Shown: positions 1 to 11,070, counted from the first letter of the stretch. The stretch is 64,000 nucleotides of DNA from an uncultured Clostridia bacterium (GCA_947590905.1 CANQCU010000001.1:82613-146612), one strand, 5' to 3'. Program-made: numbers and translations. The notes: generated from the sequence alone by a model not told the origin.

Positions 1-2
1 CC

Positions 3-485
3 GGCAAAAGATTTAAAAAAATTGGAATTATCTCAATTATAATTTATACTGTATATCTAGTAGTTGGTGTTATTGCACTACTTTTTGCTTTTCCTTCTGT
101 AACTAACATGGATAGCACTTTATCTATATATATACTTTCTAGATCTATAAACTTTGGTGATTTTATTCAAAGAATTGATGCAATTTTTATTTTAATATGG
201 ATAATGTCTATATTTAGTTATTTAGCGATTGTTATGTATTTTGCTTTAAAATGCTTTAAGAAAACTTTTAATATTGAGCACACTAAACCTATGTGTTACA
301 GTTTTGCAAGTATTATCTTTGTAATTAGTATGCTTTCAAAGAATTTTAAAGATTTTAATTTCTTTGAAAATGTATTTTATAGATATGCCTCTATAATATT
401 TGTATTTCTCATAAGTATGGCTGTTTTGATAAGTGGATATATAAAGAAAAAGCATGAATTAAGGAAGGGAGATGTTAAAACTTGA
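3..485 (+). CDS. gerKB: GerAB/GerKB-type spore germination permease, C-terminal part
   Basis: The 5' end lies outside the window; the frame is open from base 3. The visible 160 residues are very hydrophobic, with membrane segments near residues 10-35, 65-85, 100-115 and 125-145, and end in a Lys-rich tail. The gene directly precedes a Ger(x)C-family gene, whose TTG start overlaps its stop. That order (B then C subunit) is typical of gerA/gerK germinant-receptor operons, in which the B subunit is an amino-acid-permease-like inner-membrane protein of the spore. Family assignment rests on hydropathy and operon position, not on a motif. The window opens with CCGGC, so another CGG frame-change site may sit here, but the upstream frame cannot be seen. 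Confidence 0.75.
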   Translation, partial: GKRFKKIGIISIIIYTVYLVVGVIALLFAFPSVTNMDSTLSIYILSRSINFGDFIQRIDAIFILIWIMSIFSYLAIVMYFALKCFKKTFNIEHTKPMCYSFASIIFVISMLSKNFKDFNFFENVFYRYASIIFVFLISMAVLISGYIKKKHELRKGDVKT

Positions 486-1721
486 AAAAACGCTATGGTA
501 CGTTGCTAATTGCTTTAATTTTAGTTATTTTAACTATAAGTGGCTATAATACTAGACAAGATATCAATGATATGTCTTATGTTGTTGGAATTCGGTATTG
601 ATGTTAGCGAAAATAGCGATTTAAAGATAAGTTTTCAGCTTTCTGTCCCTTCTAGTTCAAATTCTTCTGAATCATCTTCCTCCGGATCTAGTTCTGATTC
701 ATCAGATACTGTAATTGATACAATAGAATGTCCTTCGTTAGAATCTGGTATTAGCCTTGCAAACGGATATATAAGTAAAAGATTAAATTTATCACACTGC
801 AAGGTTGTGGTTATATCAGAAGAAGTTGCAAGTATTGGTATAGCTGACACTATATATACATTAATTAATAATCCTGAGGTTAGACCTGACTGCAATGTAA
901 TAATATCTAGATGTCCTGCATATGATTTTTTGGCTAATTCTAAATCAGAAATTGAGAGTATTACTGCTAAAAATTATGAAATAATTGCAACTTCAAGTCG
1001 TTATACTGGATATACTTCTGATATTACTATTGCAGATATGTTCAATGCTTTTACAGATACTTTTGGAGAGGCTTCGGCAATTTTAGGTTCGATAACTTCT
1101 AGTAGTAATTCAAATGTAAATTCTGCACCAGATACTGATACAATCGCAGGTGAAACCACTTCAAGTTCTAGTGATAAAGCAAAGCCTTCTTCTAATATTG
1201 ATGTTGTTGGTCTTGCAGTTTTTAAAAGTGACATACTTGTTGGTGAATTAACTGCTGCTGAAACTATTGCACATTTAATGGTTACTAATAAACTAGAAGA
1301 ATGTATTATTTCTATTCCTAATCCTTTTGAAGAGGATAATTCAATAGATTTGTATGTTAAACTTGGAAAGGACACAAAAAATGATGTTAAAATTATAGAT
1401 GGTTCTCCATATATAACTTGTGATATTAATTTAGATGCAAGAGTTTTGTCTGCAAATAAAAATTCAAATTATCTGAAAGAGGGTAATATTGATTTAATTG
1501 AGAATTATGCTAATTCATATGTAAAAAGCGAGATTGAAAAATATTTTTACAAGACCTCTAAGGATTTTAATTCTGATATTGCCCTTCTAGGAAAACATGC
1601 TGTTAAGTATTTTCCTACTTGGAATGAATGGACTGCTTATGATTGGCTTGATAACTATGCTAATGCGTTTTTTAAAGTTAATGTGAATGTTAATGTAATT
1701 TCAAGTTATTTGATTTCATAG
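482..1721 (+). CDS. gerKC: Ger(x)C-family spore germination protein, with a CGG +1 frame change
   Basis: This is the C subunit of a germinant receptor, normally a lipoprotein on the spore inner membrane. The TTG start at 482 follows a GGAAGGGA ribosome binding site and overlaps the stop of the permease gene. Residues 1-20 form a signal-like hydrophobic segment. The expected lipobox Cys is replaced by Tyr (SGYN), so lipidation is doubtful. The family's opening motif reads NDMSYVVGIGID only if the C at 593 is skipped (ATT C GGT ATT GAT); read straight, CGG TAT is followed by a stop. A Ser-rich insert occupies about residues 55-75. The C-terminal half has the Ger(x)C pattern GLAVFKSDILVGEL. The corrected product is about 412 residues. 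Confidence 0.87.
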
Positions 1722-1791
1722 AAGTAAAATTTAGAATTTAATAATATTATTAGAGCTATTATGAATAGACTTTTATTATTTGGAGGTTTTC

Positions 1792-1956
1792 ATGTTTTTT
1801 ATTGTTATAATTTTTAGTATTCTTGCTTTTGTTAAAACTCTTGGATATGCTCTTTATGAGTATCAAGATAAATCTAATAAAGTATCTGGTATTATTATTG
1901 GCGTTATGGCTGTTTTTGCTTTGATTGCTCCTACTCTAGTAGTAATGTGGAAATAG
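1792..1956 (+). CDS. Small membrane protein of the ger operon (54 aa)
   Basis: A 54-residue ORF preceded by a good GGAGGT ribosome binding site 5 nt upstream of its ATG. It has two predicted membrane helices (about residues 1-17 and 33-51) joined by a short charged loop (YEYQDKSNK). It sits 70 nt after the Ger(x)C gene and just before a terminator, so it is probably the last gene of the germination operon. Small two-helix proteins occur in some germinant-receptor operons, and a role in receptor assembly is only inferred from position. I do not recognise a named family. Confidence 0.6.
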   Translation: MFFIVIIFSILAFVKTLGYALYEYQDKSNKVSGIIIGVMAVFALIAPTLVVMWK

Positions 1957-1987
1957 AAAAATGCTATCTATTATGATAGCATTTTTC
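1957..1987. terminator. Bidirectional intrinsic terminator between ger operon and dnaE
   Basis: An 8-bp stem (ATGCTATC / GATAGCAT) with a 6-nt loop is flanked by an A run on the left and a T run on the right. It could end both the rightward ger operon and the leftward dnaE transcript. Confidence 0.8.
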
Positions 1988-2047
1988 TATTTTTTTGCTA
2001 TAGATATATAAAAATTTAACTTTTAGATTTACATTTACATAGAAAAT

Positions 2048-5000
2048 TTATACACTTACTCTTTCTTCTCCTAAAATTTCCTTAAACTGTTCTACCGTAT
2101 CTTTTATCATAAATATTGCTCCGCAAGGCTTTGTTCCTTCTTCATCAATTATTTCTACTTTTATATTATTTCTATCTCCCATAAAAAATCTTAAAGTTCC
2201 TCTTAGTTTTTCTTTTGTCTCTTCGTCTATTCCACGTATATCAAGCACTAATTTTTTCTCCTTTTTTTCACTTAAATTTTCTATACTGCTTGCTATTATT
2301 GTTGGTTCCTCTTCTTCTCTTATACTAAGTCTTCCTGTAACTAATACAATATTTTCTTCAATAAGTTTATCTTGCGCTCCTAAGTAGCAGTTTTCAAACA
2401 CTATGATTTCTGCCGGTCCATATAAATCTTCTATTGTAACAAATGCCATTACTGTATTATTTTTTGTATATTTTTTCTTAACACTTGTTACAATTCCTGC
2501 ATATTTAACTATTTGTCCATCTTTAAATTCTGTTCTTCCTCCATTTTCTGATGCTTCCATTATTTCCTTCATTTTCATTGTATCTATATTAGTTTGTTTT
2601 AAAATTTCCGTTTTTAATTTTTCTAATGGATGTCCTGATATATATATTCCAAGCATTTCTTTTTCCATTGATAGAAGTTCTTTGTCCGAATATTCTTCAC
2701 AAATTTTAAATGTATATTTATGTTTTTGGTTTTCTTCTTTGTTCTCTCCTATGTCAAACATACTTACTTGTCCTGTGTATGATTTTCTTGTTTGGTCTTG
2801 TATTGCATCTAGTATATCTTCAAAAGATTCTAGAAGTGTTTTTCTTGTTTGTTCAAATTCATCAAATACTCCTGCTTTTATAAGGCTCTCAACGCATTTT
2901 TTATTTACACTATTATCCTGTATTCTTTCGCAAAAATCTGTAAAACTTTTAAAATCTCCATTTTTCTTTCTATCTTCTACAATGCTTTCAATTGCAGATA
3001 TTCCAACATTTTTTATACTTCCAAGTCCGAATCTTATTTTTCCATCTTCTATTGTAAATTTAACATCACTTTTGTTTATATCTGGTTTTAAAATTTGTAT
3101 GTTTAAATTTTTACACTCGTCTATATACATTGGAATTTTATCTAGGTTTCCTAAGAAACTATTTAATGTTGCTGCAAGCAAGGCTTCTGGATAATATGCT
3201 TTTATATATGCTGTTCTATATGATACAACTGCATATGCAGCTGCATGTGACTTATTAAATGCATACTTTGCAAATTCTGCCATCTCATCAAATATAACGT
3301 TTGCATCCTGTGCTGTTATTCCGTTTCTAACACAACCTGGTACAATTACTTTCCCATTTTCGTCTACTTCTCCATTTATGAAAATTTCTCTTTCTTTTGC
3401 CATTACATCTAATTTTTTCTTTCCCATAGCACGACGAACCAAGTCTGCTCTTCCGAAGTGAATATCCTGCTAAGTCTCTAACTATCTGCATTACTTGTTC
3501 TTGATATACCATACAGCCATAGGTTACCTTTAAAATTGGCTCTAGCCTTGGATGTGTATATACAGCATGTTCTGGGTTTAATTTGTTCTGTATATATCTT
3601 GGTATCTGGTCCATTGGTCCAGGTCTATATAGTGATACTCCTGCTATTATGTCTTCTAGACTATCTGGTTTTAGTTCTTTCATAAATTTTGTCATTCCAG
3701 CACTTTCGAATTGGAATATTCCGAACTGTTTTTCCTTCTGCCCATAATTTATATACTTTTGGGTCTTTCATTTCTTTGTCAAATTCTACATCTATTCCTT
3801 TTGATTCTTTTACCATTTTTATTGCATCTGATATTACTGTAAGCGTTCTTAATCCTAAAAAGTCCATTTTCAATAATCCTAGTTCTTCTAGTGTTGTCAT
3901 TATATATTGTGTTGAGATATTTCCGGTCTCTTACATAAAGAGGAACATATGTATCTACTGGATCTTTTGTTATAACTATTCCGCAGGCATGTGTTGAAGC
4001 CTGTCTTGGCATCCCTTCTAATGCCATAGATATATTTAGTATGTTTCGTATTTCTTCATCATCTTCATATAACTCTCTTAGTTCTCTATTTTGCTCCATT
4101 GCTTTTTTTATCGTTATATGTATTTCGTTTGGTATCATTTTTGCAAGTTTATCTGTTTGTGCATAAGGATAGTCTAAAACTCTTCCTACGTCACGTATTA
4201 CCATTCTTGCTGACATTGTTCCGAATGTTATTATCTGGGATACATGGTCTTTTCCATATTTTTCGCCAACATAGTCTATTACTTCTTGTCTTCTTTCATA
4301 GCAAAAATCAACGTCAAAGTCTGGCATACTTATTCTTTCTGGATTTAGGAATCTTTCAAAAAGCAAATTATATTTTATTGGGTCTATATCTGTAATTTCT
4401 ATTGCATATGCAACGATTGATCCTGCTCCTGAGCCACGTCCTGGTCCAACTGGTATTCCATGTGATTTTGCATAATGAATAAAGTCCCAAACTATAAGGA
4501 AATAGTCTACATATCCCATCTTTTTTATTACTGATATTTCAAATTCCATTCTATCTAATATTTCTTTTGATGGATTTTCTCCATATCTATTTTTTATTCC
4601 ATCTTCACATAATTTTCTTAAATAATCATAGTGTGTTGCATATCCTTCTGGAACTTCATAGTTTGGAAGTATTGTGTGTCCAAATTCAAATTCTACATTA
4701 CATTTTTCTGCTATTTTTACAGTGTTTTCTATTGCATCAGGAAGGTTTGAAAAATAATCTGACATTTCCTCAGGGCTTTTTATATAAAGTTCATCTGTAT
4801 CAAATCTCATTCTATCTTCGTCTGACATTCTTTTTCCAGTTTGAATACATAAGAGTATTTCGTGATTATGTGCATCTTCTTTTTTTAGGTAATGCGCATC
4901 ATTTGTTGCAACTAGTGGTATATCTAGTTTTCTTCCTATTTCTACTAATTTTTGATTTACTAATACCTGCTCTTTTATTCCGTTATTTTGAAGTTCTAAA

Positions 5001-5512
5001 TAATAGTCATCTTTGAATACATTTTTAAACCATTTAGCAATGCTCTCTGCTTTTGGCATATCGTTTGCAAGTATTGCTTGGTTTATGCTTCCTGCTAAGC
5101 ATGCACTAAGTGCAATTAGTCCTTCGTGATATTTTTCTAATACCTCTAAATCTATACGTGGTTTATAATAATATCCTTCTAGAAAACCTATTGATACTAA
5201 CTTACTTAAATTTTTGTAACCTTGGTTATCTTTTGCAAGTAGTATCAAGTGGTTATATTCTTTATCTTGTTGTCCATCTTTATCAAATCTACTTCTAGGC
5301 GCTACATATACTTCACAGCCTATTATTGGCTTTATCCCTTCTTTTTTACATGCTTTATAAAAGTCTATTACGCCATACATAACTCCATGGTCTGTTATTG
5401 CAATAGCATTCATTCCAAGTTCTTTTGCTCTTACTGGCAAATCTTTTATTCTATTTGCTCCATCTAACAAACTAAATTCACTATGGACATGTAAATGTAC
5501 AAATTCTGACAT
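2048..5512 (-). CDS. dnaE: DNA polymerase III subunit alpha (DnaE), with three CGG +1 frame changes
   Basis: Replicative polymerase, about 1153 residues after correction. The ATG at 5512 follows GGAGG and gives MSEFVHLHVHSEFSLLDG, the PHP-domain opening. PGRGSGAGS lies near residue 360 and the catalytic Asp motif PDFDVDF near residue 396. An OB-fold region follows near residue 950 (VKYAGIVTSV). The frame is broken three times, each time by an in-frame CGG at a conserved glycine: C3925 (VRDGNISTQY), C3723 (KTVGIFQFESAG) and C3455 (GYSLGRADLVRRAMGKK). Skipping the C each time restores the whole palm/fingers region. As an essential gene with three sites, it implies nearly complete decoding at each one. 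There is no other sign of decay. Confidence 0.95.
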
Positions 5513-5822
5513 AAAAACCTCCATTCGAGCAATTTTTAATTGCTCAATCAAGTTATTTTTATTAAACATTCTTAAATAAATTGCGAGAATGAGAGAGGTT
5601 TTTATTGCCAATTTGAGGTTTGCGAGTAATACGAGCAAAACCTCAAAGGCATTTATAATTATTATTGTGAAAAAGCATTTTTCACAATAATAGCACCTCT
5701 TTTCATGGTGCTATTATATAATATTTAATTTTAATTGTCTAGTGTACAATCATCCGAGCTTCTAAAAATTCATAATTTATTTAACTAGGCAAAAAATAAT
5801 AATCATATGATATATTAGTTAA
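5513..5822 (-). promoter_or_regulatory. Hairpin-rich leader region upstream of dnaE
   Basis: This stretch has no gene. On the minus strand it contains a series of self-complementary segments before the dnaE ribosome binding site: a TAGCACC/GGTGCTA hairpin near 5692-5715, a TTATTGTG/CACAATAA hairpin near 5660-5690, a TTTGAGGTTTTGC/GCAAACCTCAAA stem near 5618-5650, and a GAGCAATT/AATTGCTC hairpin at about 5526-5546 directly before GGAGG. The last could mask the ribosome binding site. I do not recognise a known riboswitch. Regulation of dnaE translation or transcription is inferred from structure only. Confidence 0.45.
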
Positions 5823-5966
5823 AAACGAGGTACATTAATTATTTTTTAATCTGCGTAAGCGACCAAACGTAGCGAAGCGAAGTGCGATATGGAGCAATCT
5901 ACATATAATTTTAAAATTTGTAGATTGCGACTGCAAAGATTAAAAAATAATTAATGTACCTCGTTT
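5823..5966 (+). repeat. Long-arm palindromic structured repeat, copy 1
   Basis: A perfect 30-bp inverted repeat (5823-5852 with 5937-5966) encloses the conserved core CTGCGTAAGCGACC...GGAGCAA...TTGCGACTGCAAAG. An inner stem GCAATCTACA / TGTAGATTGC closes a T/A-rich loop. The arm sequence (AAACGAGGTACATTAATT...) is unique to this locus. The right arm ends 15 nt from the stop codon of the minus-strand gene at 5982. One of six copies in the window. Confidence 0.9.
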
Positions 5967-5981
5967 AATACTATAAAAATA

Positions 5982-6920
5982 CTAGTCTAATAGTTTAAGT
6001 TCTACTTCTTCTACTTTATATTTATTAGTAACTTCATCTAGTTTAAATTCCATTAAAGTTTTTGTAAGATTTTCTTGAATTTGTTTCAAATCTGTTGTAA
6101 ATAATAATTTTATCTTGTCTATTTCTATTTTGTTTGTAACAATTTCTTTAAAACATTCGGCTGCATGTCTATCATCTTCACATACAATTATTAATTGTGG
6201 AATTGTGCTAAATCCTGAGTCTCCTGGTACAAAATTATCATAAAAGTCTTTATACATTTTCATTTTGTCTACTAATTTCTTCTGCCAATCTTCTTCTCTT
6301 CTTATTACTTCAAATAGGAATGTTATTGACTTTGAATTTTTTGTAAGTCTTACTCCTCCACCTGTTGCTTTAAATACTTTTCCTAGTGTCTTTGCATTTA
6401 ATGTAGGTTTTACAATGTATTCATCAAATGCTTTTACTTTTCTTAAATATGCAATTATTACTTGGTTTCCTGCTAATCTCTTTTTTATCATGGCAACTGG
6501 CTTTGTATTATCTGATTGTTGCCATTTGCATTCTGTTCCTCTTGATGTAAGAAGATATTTCCCCATTTTTTCTAGACAGTATATTCTATATATTCCTTTT
6601 CCATCTTCTGATGTGAAATAGTATCTTGTTAATATCTTTGATTTTACAAGTTGCTCTAGTTTATTGTTTAACTTGTCTTGTGATTTATAATCTATTCCCT
6701 TATATTCAAGCATTTGGCATAGTTGTCTAGAAGTTATAAATTCAAATTCATTAACTAGGTCAAGTATTGCAAAGTGCAAATCATTTATATGGCCTAAATT
6801 AATCTTATGTACTATTTGATTCATTGACACATATCCATCTTTTCCATCAAAAGTCTTGATTTCTCCTGGTCTTAGTGCAAACGGTGATTTTTGAGCCTCT
6901 ATTTCATTATCATCTACCAT
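5982..6920 (-). CDS. Winged-helix protein resembling the replication-relaxation family
   Basis: 312 residues with no signal peptide or membrane segment, so cytoplasmic. Residues 50-130 look like a winged-helix DNA-binding domain (FITSRQLCQMLEY, then a wing-like segment with LTSRGTE). The C-terminal half contains TFLFEVIRREEDWQKKLVDKMKMY and a beta-rich segment ending QLIIVCEDDRHA, reminiscent of the nuclease-like half of replication-relaxation proteins on mobile elements. The similarity is weak and no catalytic set is certain. It stands alone: a structured repeat lies 15 nt downstream and the S1 gene ends upstream of its start. A CTCC-complement ribosome binding site precedes the ATG. Confidence 0.5.
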   Translation of the reverse strand: MVDDNEIEAQKSPFALRPGEIKTFDGKDGYVSMNQIVHKINLGHINDLHFAILDLVNEFEFITSRQLCQMLEYKGIDYKSQDKLNNKLEQLVKSKILTRYYFTSEDGKGIYRIYCLEKMGKYLLTSRGTECKWQQSDNTKPVAMIKKRLAGNQVIIAYLRKVKAFDEYIVKPTLNAKTLGKVFKATGGGVRLTKNSKSITFLFEVIRREEDWQKKLVDKMKMYKDFYDNFVPGDSGFSTIPQLIIVCEDDRHAAECFKEIVTNKIEIDKIKLLFTTDLKQIQENLTKTLMEFKLDEVTNKYKVEEVELKLLD

Positions 6921-6976
6921 TTTTATCTCCTCCTTGTATAATACATTTAGGATATTTTTACCTAAACTTTACTAGT

Positions 6977-7466
6977 TTAATCATATATCAAAAGTTTTAC
7001 TTTCTTCTTTTCTGGAATTATTTTCTTTATATAAACTTTAACATCTTGTCCATATTCTATATTTTCTTTATATTCTGCAAGTCCAACAAGATTTGGTTTT
7101 AATTCTATAAATATTCCATTTTTTGATTTTTCTGTTTCTCTTGCAATTCCTTTTACTACTGTTCCTTGTTCAAATTCTTTGATATTTTCTTCCCAAGTTC
7201 CAAGTAGTTCTTTATATGTAAAGGATATTCTATTTTTTTCTTTGTCTATGTCTTTTACCATTACATCTATTTCTTGGCCTATATTAAATCTATCATATGG
7301 GCTTTTTATTCTAGATACTGACATATCTTCTATATATAAAAGTCCACTTATTCCGATTTTCTATTTCAATAAATGCTCCATATGGTTTTATTTGTTTTAC
7401 TTTTCCCTTTACTATCATTCCTTTATCTAAATTGCTTTCAGATATATTAAATTTTTGATATTTCAT
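6977..7466 (-). CDS. S1 RNA-binding domain protein, with a CGG +1 frame change
   Basis: About 162 residues after correction. ATG at 7466 is chosen because an AAGGAG motif precedes it. Residues 15-90 form a typical S1/OB fold (GMIVKGKVKQIKPYGAFIEI ... ISGLLYIEDMS), and residues 100-162 resemble a second, shorter OB unit (GTVVKGIARE...). The S1 domain is complete only if C7355 is skipped (GAA AAT C GGA ATA AGT, giving IENGISGLLYIED). Small S1 proteins of this kind bind RNA or ribosomes; the exact role is not evident. The gene lies between the pseudouridine synthase gene and the winged-helix gene on the same strand. Confidence 0.82.
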
Positions 7467-7518
7467 CTTATATATCTCCTTTATCTTTTGTACATTTATA
7501 ATTATACTATTATTTCCT

Positions 7519-8240
7519 CTATTTTGCAAATTTTTCTAATAATTCTTCTACTTCTTCTTCTTTTAAATATCTCCATTCTCCTATTTTTAGTGATTTTACA
7601 TCTATGTTTCCAATTTTAGTTCTATGCAATGCCTTTACTTTTTTTCCAATTGCTTCACACATTTTTCTAACTTCTCTATTCTTGCCTTCGTGTATTGTTA
7701 TTTCTAGTCTTGATATGTTTTTTTCTTTATCTATTTTTAATATTTTAATTTCTGCTGGTTTAGTTACATAATCATCAATTGCTACGCCTTTTCTTAGAGT
7801 CTCTACTTCTTCTTCCTTAATTTCTCCTATTATCGTAACTGTATACGTTTTTGTTATTTCATGCTTTGGATGTGTTACCTTATATACAAAGTCCCCATCA
7901 TTTGTAAGTATTAATGCACCAGATGTATACATGTCAAGTCTTCCGTACAGGTACTATTCTCTTATTTACTTTTACTAAGTCAAGTACTGTATCTCGATTA
8001 AATTGATCTCTCACAGTCGTTACATAACCTATCGGTTTGTTAAGTAATATATATACATTTTTGCTATTTGCTTTTACTTCTTTATCCTTAAAGTATACAA
8101 TATCTAATTCAGGGTTTACCTTAGTCCCAAGTTCATAAACCGTTTCTCCGATTTACTTTTACTTTTCCTTGTAATATATATTCCTCACATTTTCTTCTTG
8201 ATGCAATTCCAGAGCTTGCCAAAAATTTTTGTAATCTCAT
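7519..8240 (-). CDS. rluB: 23S rRNA pseudouridine synthase, RluB/RsuA family, with two CGG +1 frame changes
   Basis: About 239 residues. An N-terminal S4 RNA-binding domain starts MRLQKFLASSGIASRRKCEE and continues into the RsuA/RluB catalytic domain. The catalytic motif is GRLDMYTSGALILTNDG near residue 99, with the Asp nucleophile in RLD. Two frame breaks occur at glycines: C8150 in the S4 domain (KVNGETVYELG) and C7945 just before the catalytic motif (IVPVGRLD). Both are the CGG type. The downstream KNREVRKMCEAIGKKVKALHR segment is the usual family ending. The family isomerises uridine in large-subunit rRNA. Confidence 0.92.
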
Positions 8241-8290
8241 TTCTTCCACTTTCTAGGGTTCCTCCAATGTCTTTTTTATATTTTAGTTTT

Positions 8291-9215
8291 TTATTTTTGA
8301 TTCTCTAATTGCTCAAGCACCTCTTCAAAATACTTTGGTATAGGTGCTTCTATTTTCATTTTTTTATTCGTTGTTGGATGAGTAAATTCTATTTCTTTTG
8401 CATGTAACATTTGCCCCTCTACTCCAAATGGATTTTTACCATTTGAATATACTGCATCTCCAACTACTGGATAACCAATTTCTGATAAATGCACTCTTAT
8501 TTGATGTGTTCTTCCTGTATCTATTTTTACTTCTAGAAGTGTAAAATCTCCATATCTTTTTAATACTTTAAAATGAGTAACTGCATTCTTTCCGCTTCCT
8601 TGTTACTTGCATTTTCTTTCTGTCTTTTTCGCTTCTTCCAATTGGCATATCTATTGTTGCTTCATTTGCTTTTACATTACCTCTAACTAATGCAATATAT
8701 ATTTTTCTCACTTTTCTATTTTTTATTTGTTCACTTATATTAATATGTGATTTATCATTTTTGGCGACAATTAAAACTCCTGAAGTGTCTTTATCTAGCC
8801 TATGTACAATTCCAGGTCTAATTTCTCCTCCTATCCCTGATAGGCTTCCCTTGCAAATGTTCATAACTGCATTTACTAATGTTCCATTTGGATTTCCATT
8901 TGCAGGATGCACTACCATTCCTTTAGGCTTATTTACAACTATTATATCATCATCTTCATAAAGCACGTCTATTGGTATTTCTTCTGATTCAATTTTGCTT
9001 TCCTTTACTTCCGGTATTTCTACTTCTATCTTATCTCCAATATTTACCTTATATGAAGCTTTTTCTTTTTTTGAATTTACTAATATATTTCCTTCATCTA
9101 TTAACCTTTGAACTGTCATTCTTGATATATCACTATCTAAAACTGCAATTGCCTTATCTAGTCTCGTTTTGGCTAATTTTTCATCTATTTCATATTCTTT
9201 TTTATTCTTCATCAT
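8291..9215 (-). CDS. rluD: Pseudouridine synthase, RluA/RluD family, with a CGG +1 frame change
   Basis: About 307 residues: an N-terminal S4 domain (ARLDKAI..., MTVQRLIDEGNILVN) followed by the RluA catalytic domain with HRLDKDTSGVLIVAKND near residue 140, Asp being the nucleophile. The frame breaks at C8594 (AGG AAG C GGA AAG AAT) and skipping it gives KGKNAVTHFKVLKRYGDFTLLEVKIDTGRTHQIR-type sequence, the conserved end of the family. The start overlaps the last codons of the upstream membrane-protein gene (ATGATGAAGAATAA), so translation may be coupled. The exact rRNA target cannot be told from sequence. Confidence 0.9.
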
Positions 9216-10870
9216 CTACTGATTCGTTTACATTTAACCTTTCATATAATACAAAATTATCATCTTTATACAATTCTTTGTAGTTATCATCTCTTGATAA
9301 GAATAAGTTTAGTTTTGAGTGTACATATGTCATTACATGTGTTATTTCATACTTTTTGAAAATGTCTTCATAGTATATTCCTATATTTGAAACATTTATA
9401 TAATCGTTAAATATTTCGACTCCTTCATTAAATTCCGGTGAATACAAATCTGCACGAGAATCTATGAATACTGGTATTCCTCTAAATAGTAAATAGCTTC
9501 CATAGTTATAGTCATTAAATATTTTCATTGTATTAAAGTTAAGATTTTCATTATCTCTTTGCTCTAATATATAATCTGATGCTTCTACTGGGTATGAAGA
9601 TTTACTTATATATTCGTCATCAAATTTTGAAACATATACTCCAAATGAAGCTATAAGTGTTATGAATATTGCTAAAGCATATCCTTTCCAAGTAACTACT
9701 AGTTTAGTAAAGTCTTCTATTCCATTTTTATCATATTTTTCGGTAAAGTCACAAATAATTTTTGTAAATGACATTACTCCTATTATTAGTAACATTGAAA
9801 ATTGTCTTCTTGCCATAAATGTTAATACAAGTAATCCACCTATCATAAATAAATCTTTAAGTGAGATCTTAGTGTCTGTAAATACAAGTAATATTAACAA
9901 TACTACTATTATCATTATTGCACCATCATGCTGTGCAAGTATTAGTGGTTGATGCTCTGAAATACTCTCTGTTGTAGTTCCTTGCATTAACTTAAAGATA
10001 TGTGTATATGGTTCATCACCAATAGGTGTTAAAAGTCCTGCTGCAAAGCATATAACCATTATTAGTATAAGCCACTTGACTGCATCTCTTCTAACAAGTC
10101 TTACCTTATATGGATTTTGTTCTCTTTTTTCTGATGTTTGTTTATATTTTATAAATTGTTCTTCAAGCTCTACTAGTTTTGCTTGTAATTCTTCTAATTT
10201 TTCTTTATCTTTCTTAGATGGTTTTGATATTTTCTTTTTTAGTCTAGCTATTCTAATTTTGTATATTAAATTTGAATCTCTAAGTTTTATAATTAGGTAT
10301 TCTCCTATATATGGCATCATTAATATAAAGAAGAAATAGAATACTGCTGCATGTAGATTAGCAATTAATGTTGCAATTAATACAAGCCCTACAGCATATC
10401 TTTTTTTCTTCGTATCTAAGAAGCATTCTATAAATAATATTTCAAGTACAAATAATATGAAAGTTACAAGCTGAGCACGTGCCGCTATATAATCTTGAAG
10501 TAAAAATAATATTCCAAAAGTTAGGATAAAAGAAAATAAATTTTTTCCATTTATTTTATTATTGGTTGCATATAGAGTTATTCCTAAAATTATGCTCAAT
10601 ACTACTGTTGAAATATATATTCCTGTCATTCCTCCGAACAGAATATATTAGATACATTCCTACATCATATAACCAGTGTGGATATGTATATTTTAAGTCA
10701 GACCATGCAAACGGATCTTTTCCATCTATTCCATGTTCTACTATATGCTGACCTGTTGCTATTGTATAATATGTGTCATTTTGTAATGTTTTAGGTGCAA
10801 TTGCAAACGCAAATATTGCTATACAAATTATTGCAATTATATTAAATTTGATCTTCGTTTTTTTATCCAT
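9202..10870 (-). CDS. Large polytopic membrane protein, GT-C glycosyltransferase-like, with a CGG +1 frame change
   Basis: About 555 residues with ten or more hydrophobic helices. The N-terminal loop after helix 1 contains DTYYTIATGQHIVEHG and KDPFAWS, a pattern seen in GT-C/mannosyltransferase-like membrane enzymes. A charged coiled-coil stretch (about residues 215-260) interrupts the helices, and the C-terminal 150 residues form a soluble domain (FRGIPVFIDSRADLYSP). The frame breaks at C10636 (TCT GTT C GGA GGA ATG), and skipping it joins MYLIYSV to GGMTGIYIS. GGAG precedes the ATG at 10870. The substrate is unknown; glycan transfer is inferred. Confidence 0.7.
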
Positions 10871-11070
10871 TTCTATTAAACTCCTTTTTTTCTATTTAAA
10901 ACTACACTTATTATATATAAAAAATATAAAAAGAACAAGTCTTTTTTCTGTTTTTAAATTGTATATTACAAAATTGCATTTTTTTACAAAGTTTTTAAAT
11001 ATTTATATTGAATTTATTTTATTTTTGATATATTATAATAGAGTATATAATTTACTAAGGAGGAAGTTTT

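Noticed and set aside
683..685. Other CGG strings inside genes (for example TCC GGA at 681, AAC GGA at 762, TTC GGA at 3029)
   Set aside because: These are out of frame, spanning NNC GGN codon pairs in uninterrupted genes, so they do not call for a frame step.
3327..3925. dnaE as a pseudogene
   Set aside because: Apart from the three CGG sites, the protein keeps all catalytic motifs and full length. Decay would also leave stops, deletions and substitutions.
5823..5966. CRISPR array as an explanation for the dispersed repeats
   Set aside because: The copies are far apart, in both orientations, with palindromic arms and no spacer array; no cas genes are present.
5823..5966. Insertion sequence or MITE as a simple explanation
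   Set aside because: Terminal arms of a transposable element would be the same in each copy. Here the arms differ at every locus and only the interior is conserved. Target-site duplications were not evident.
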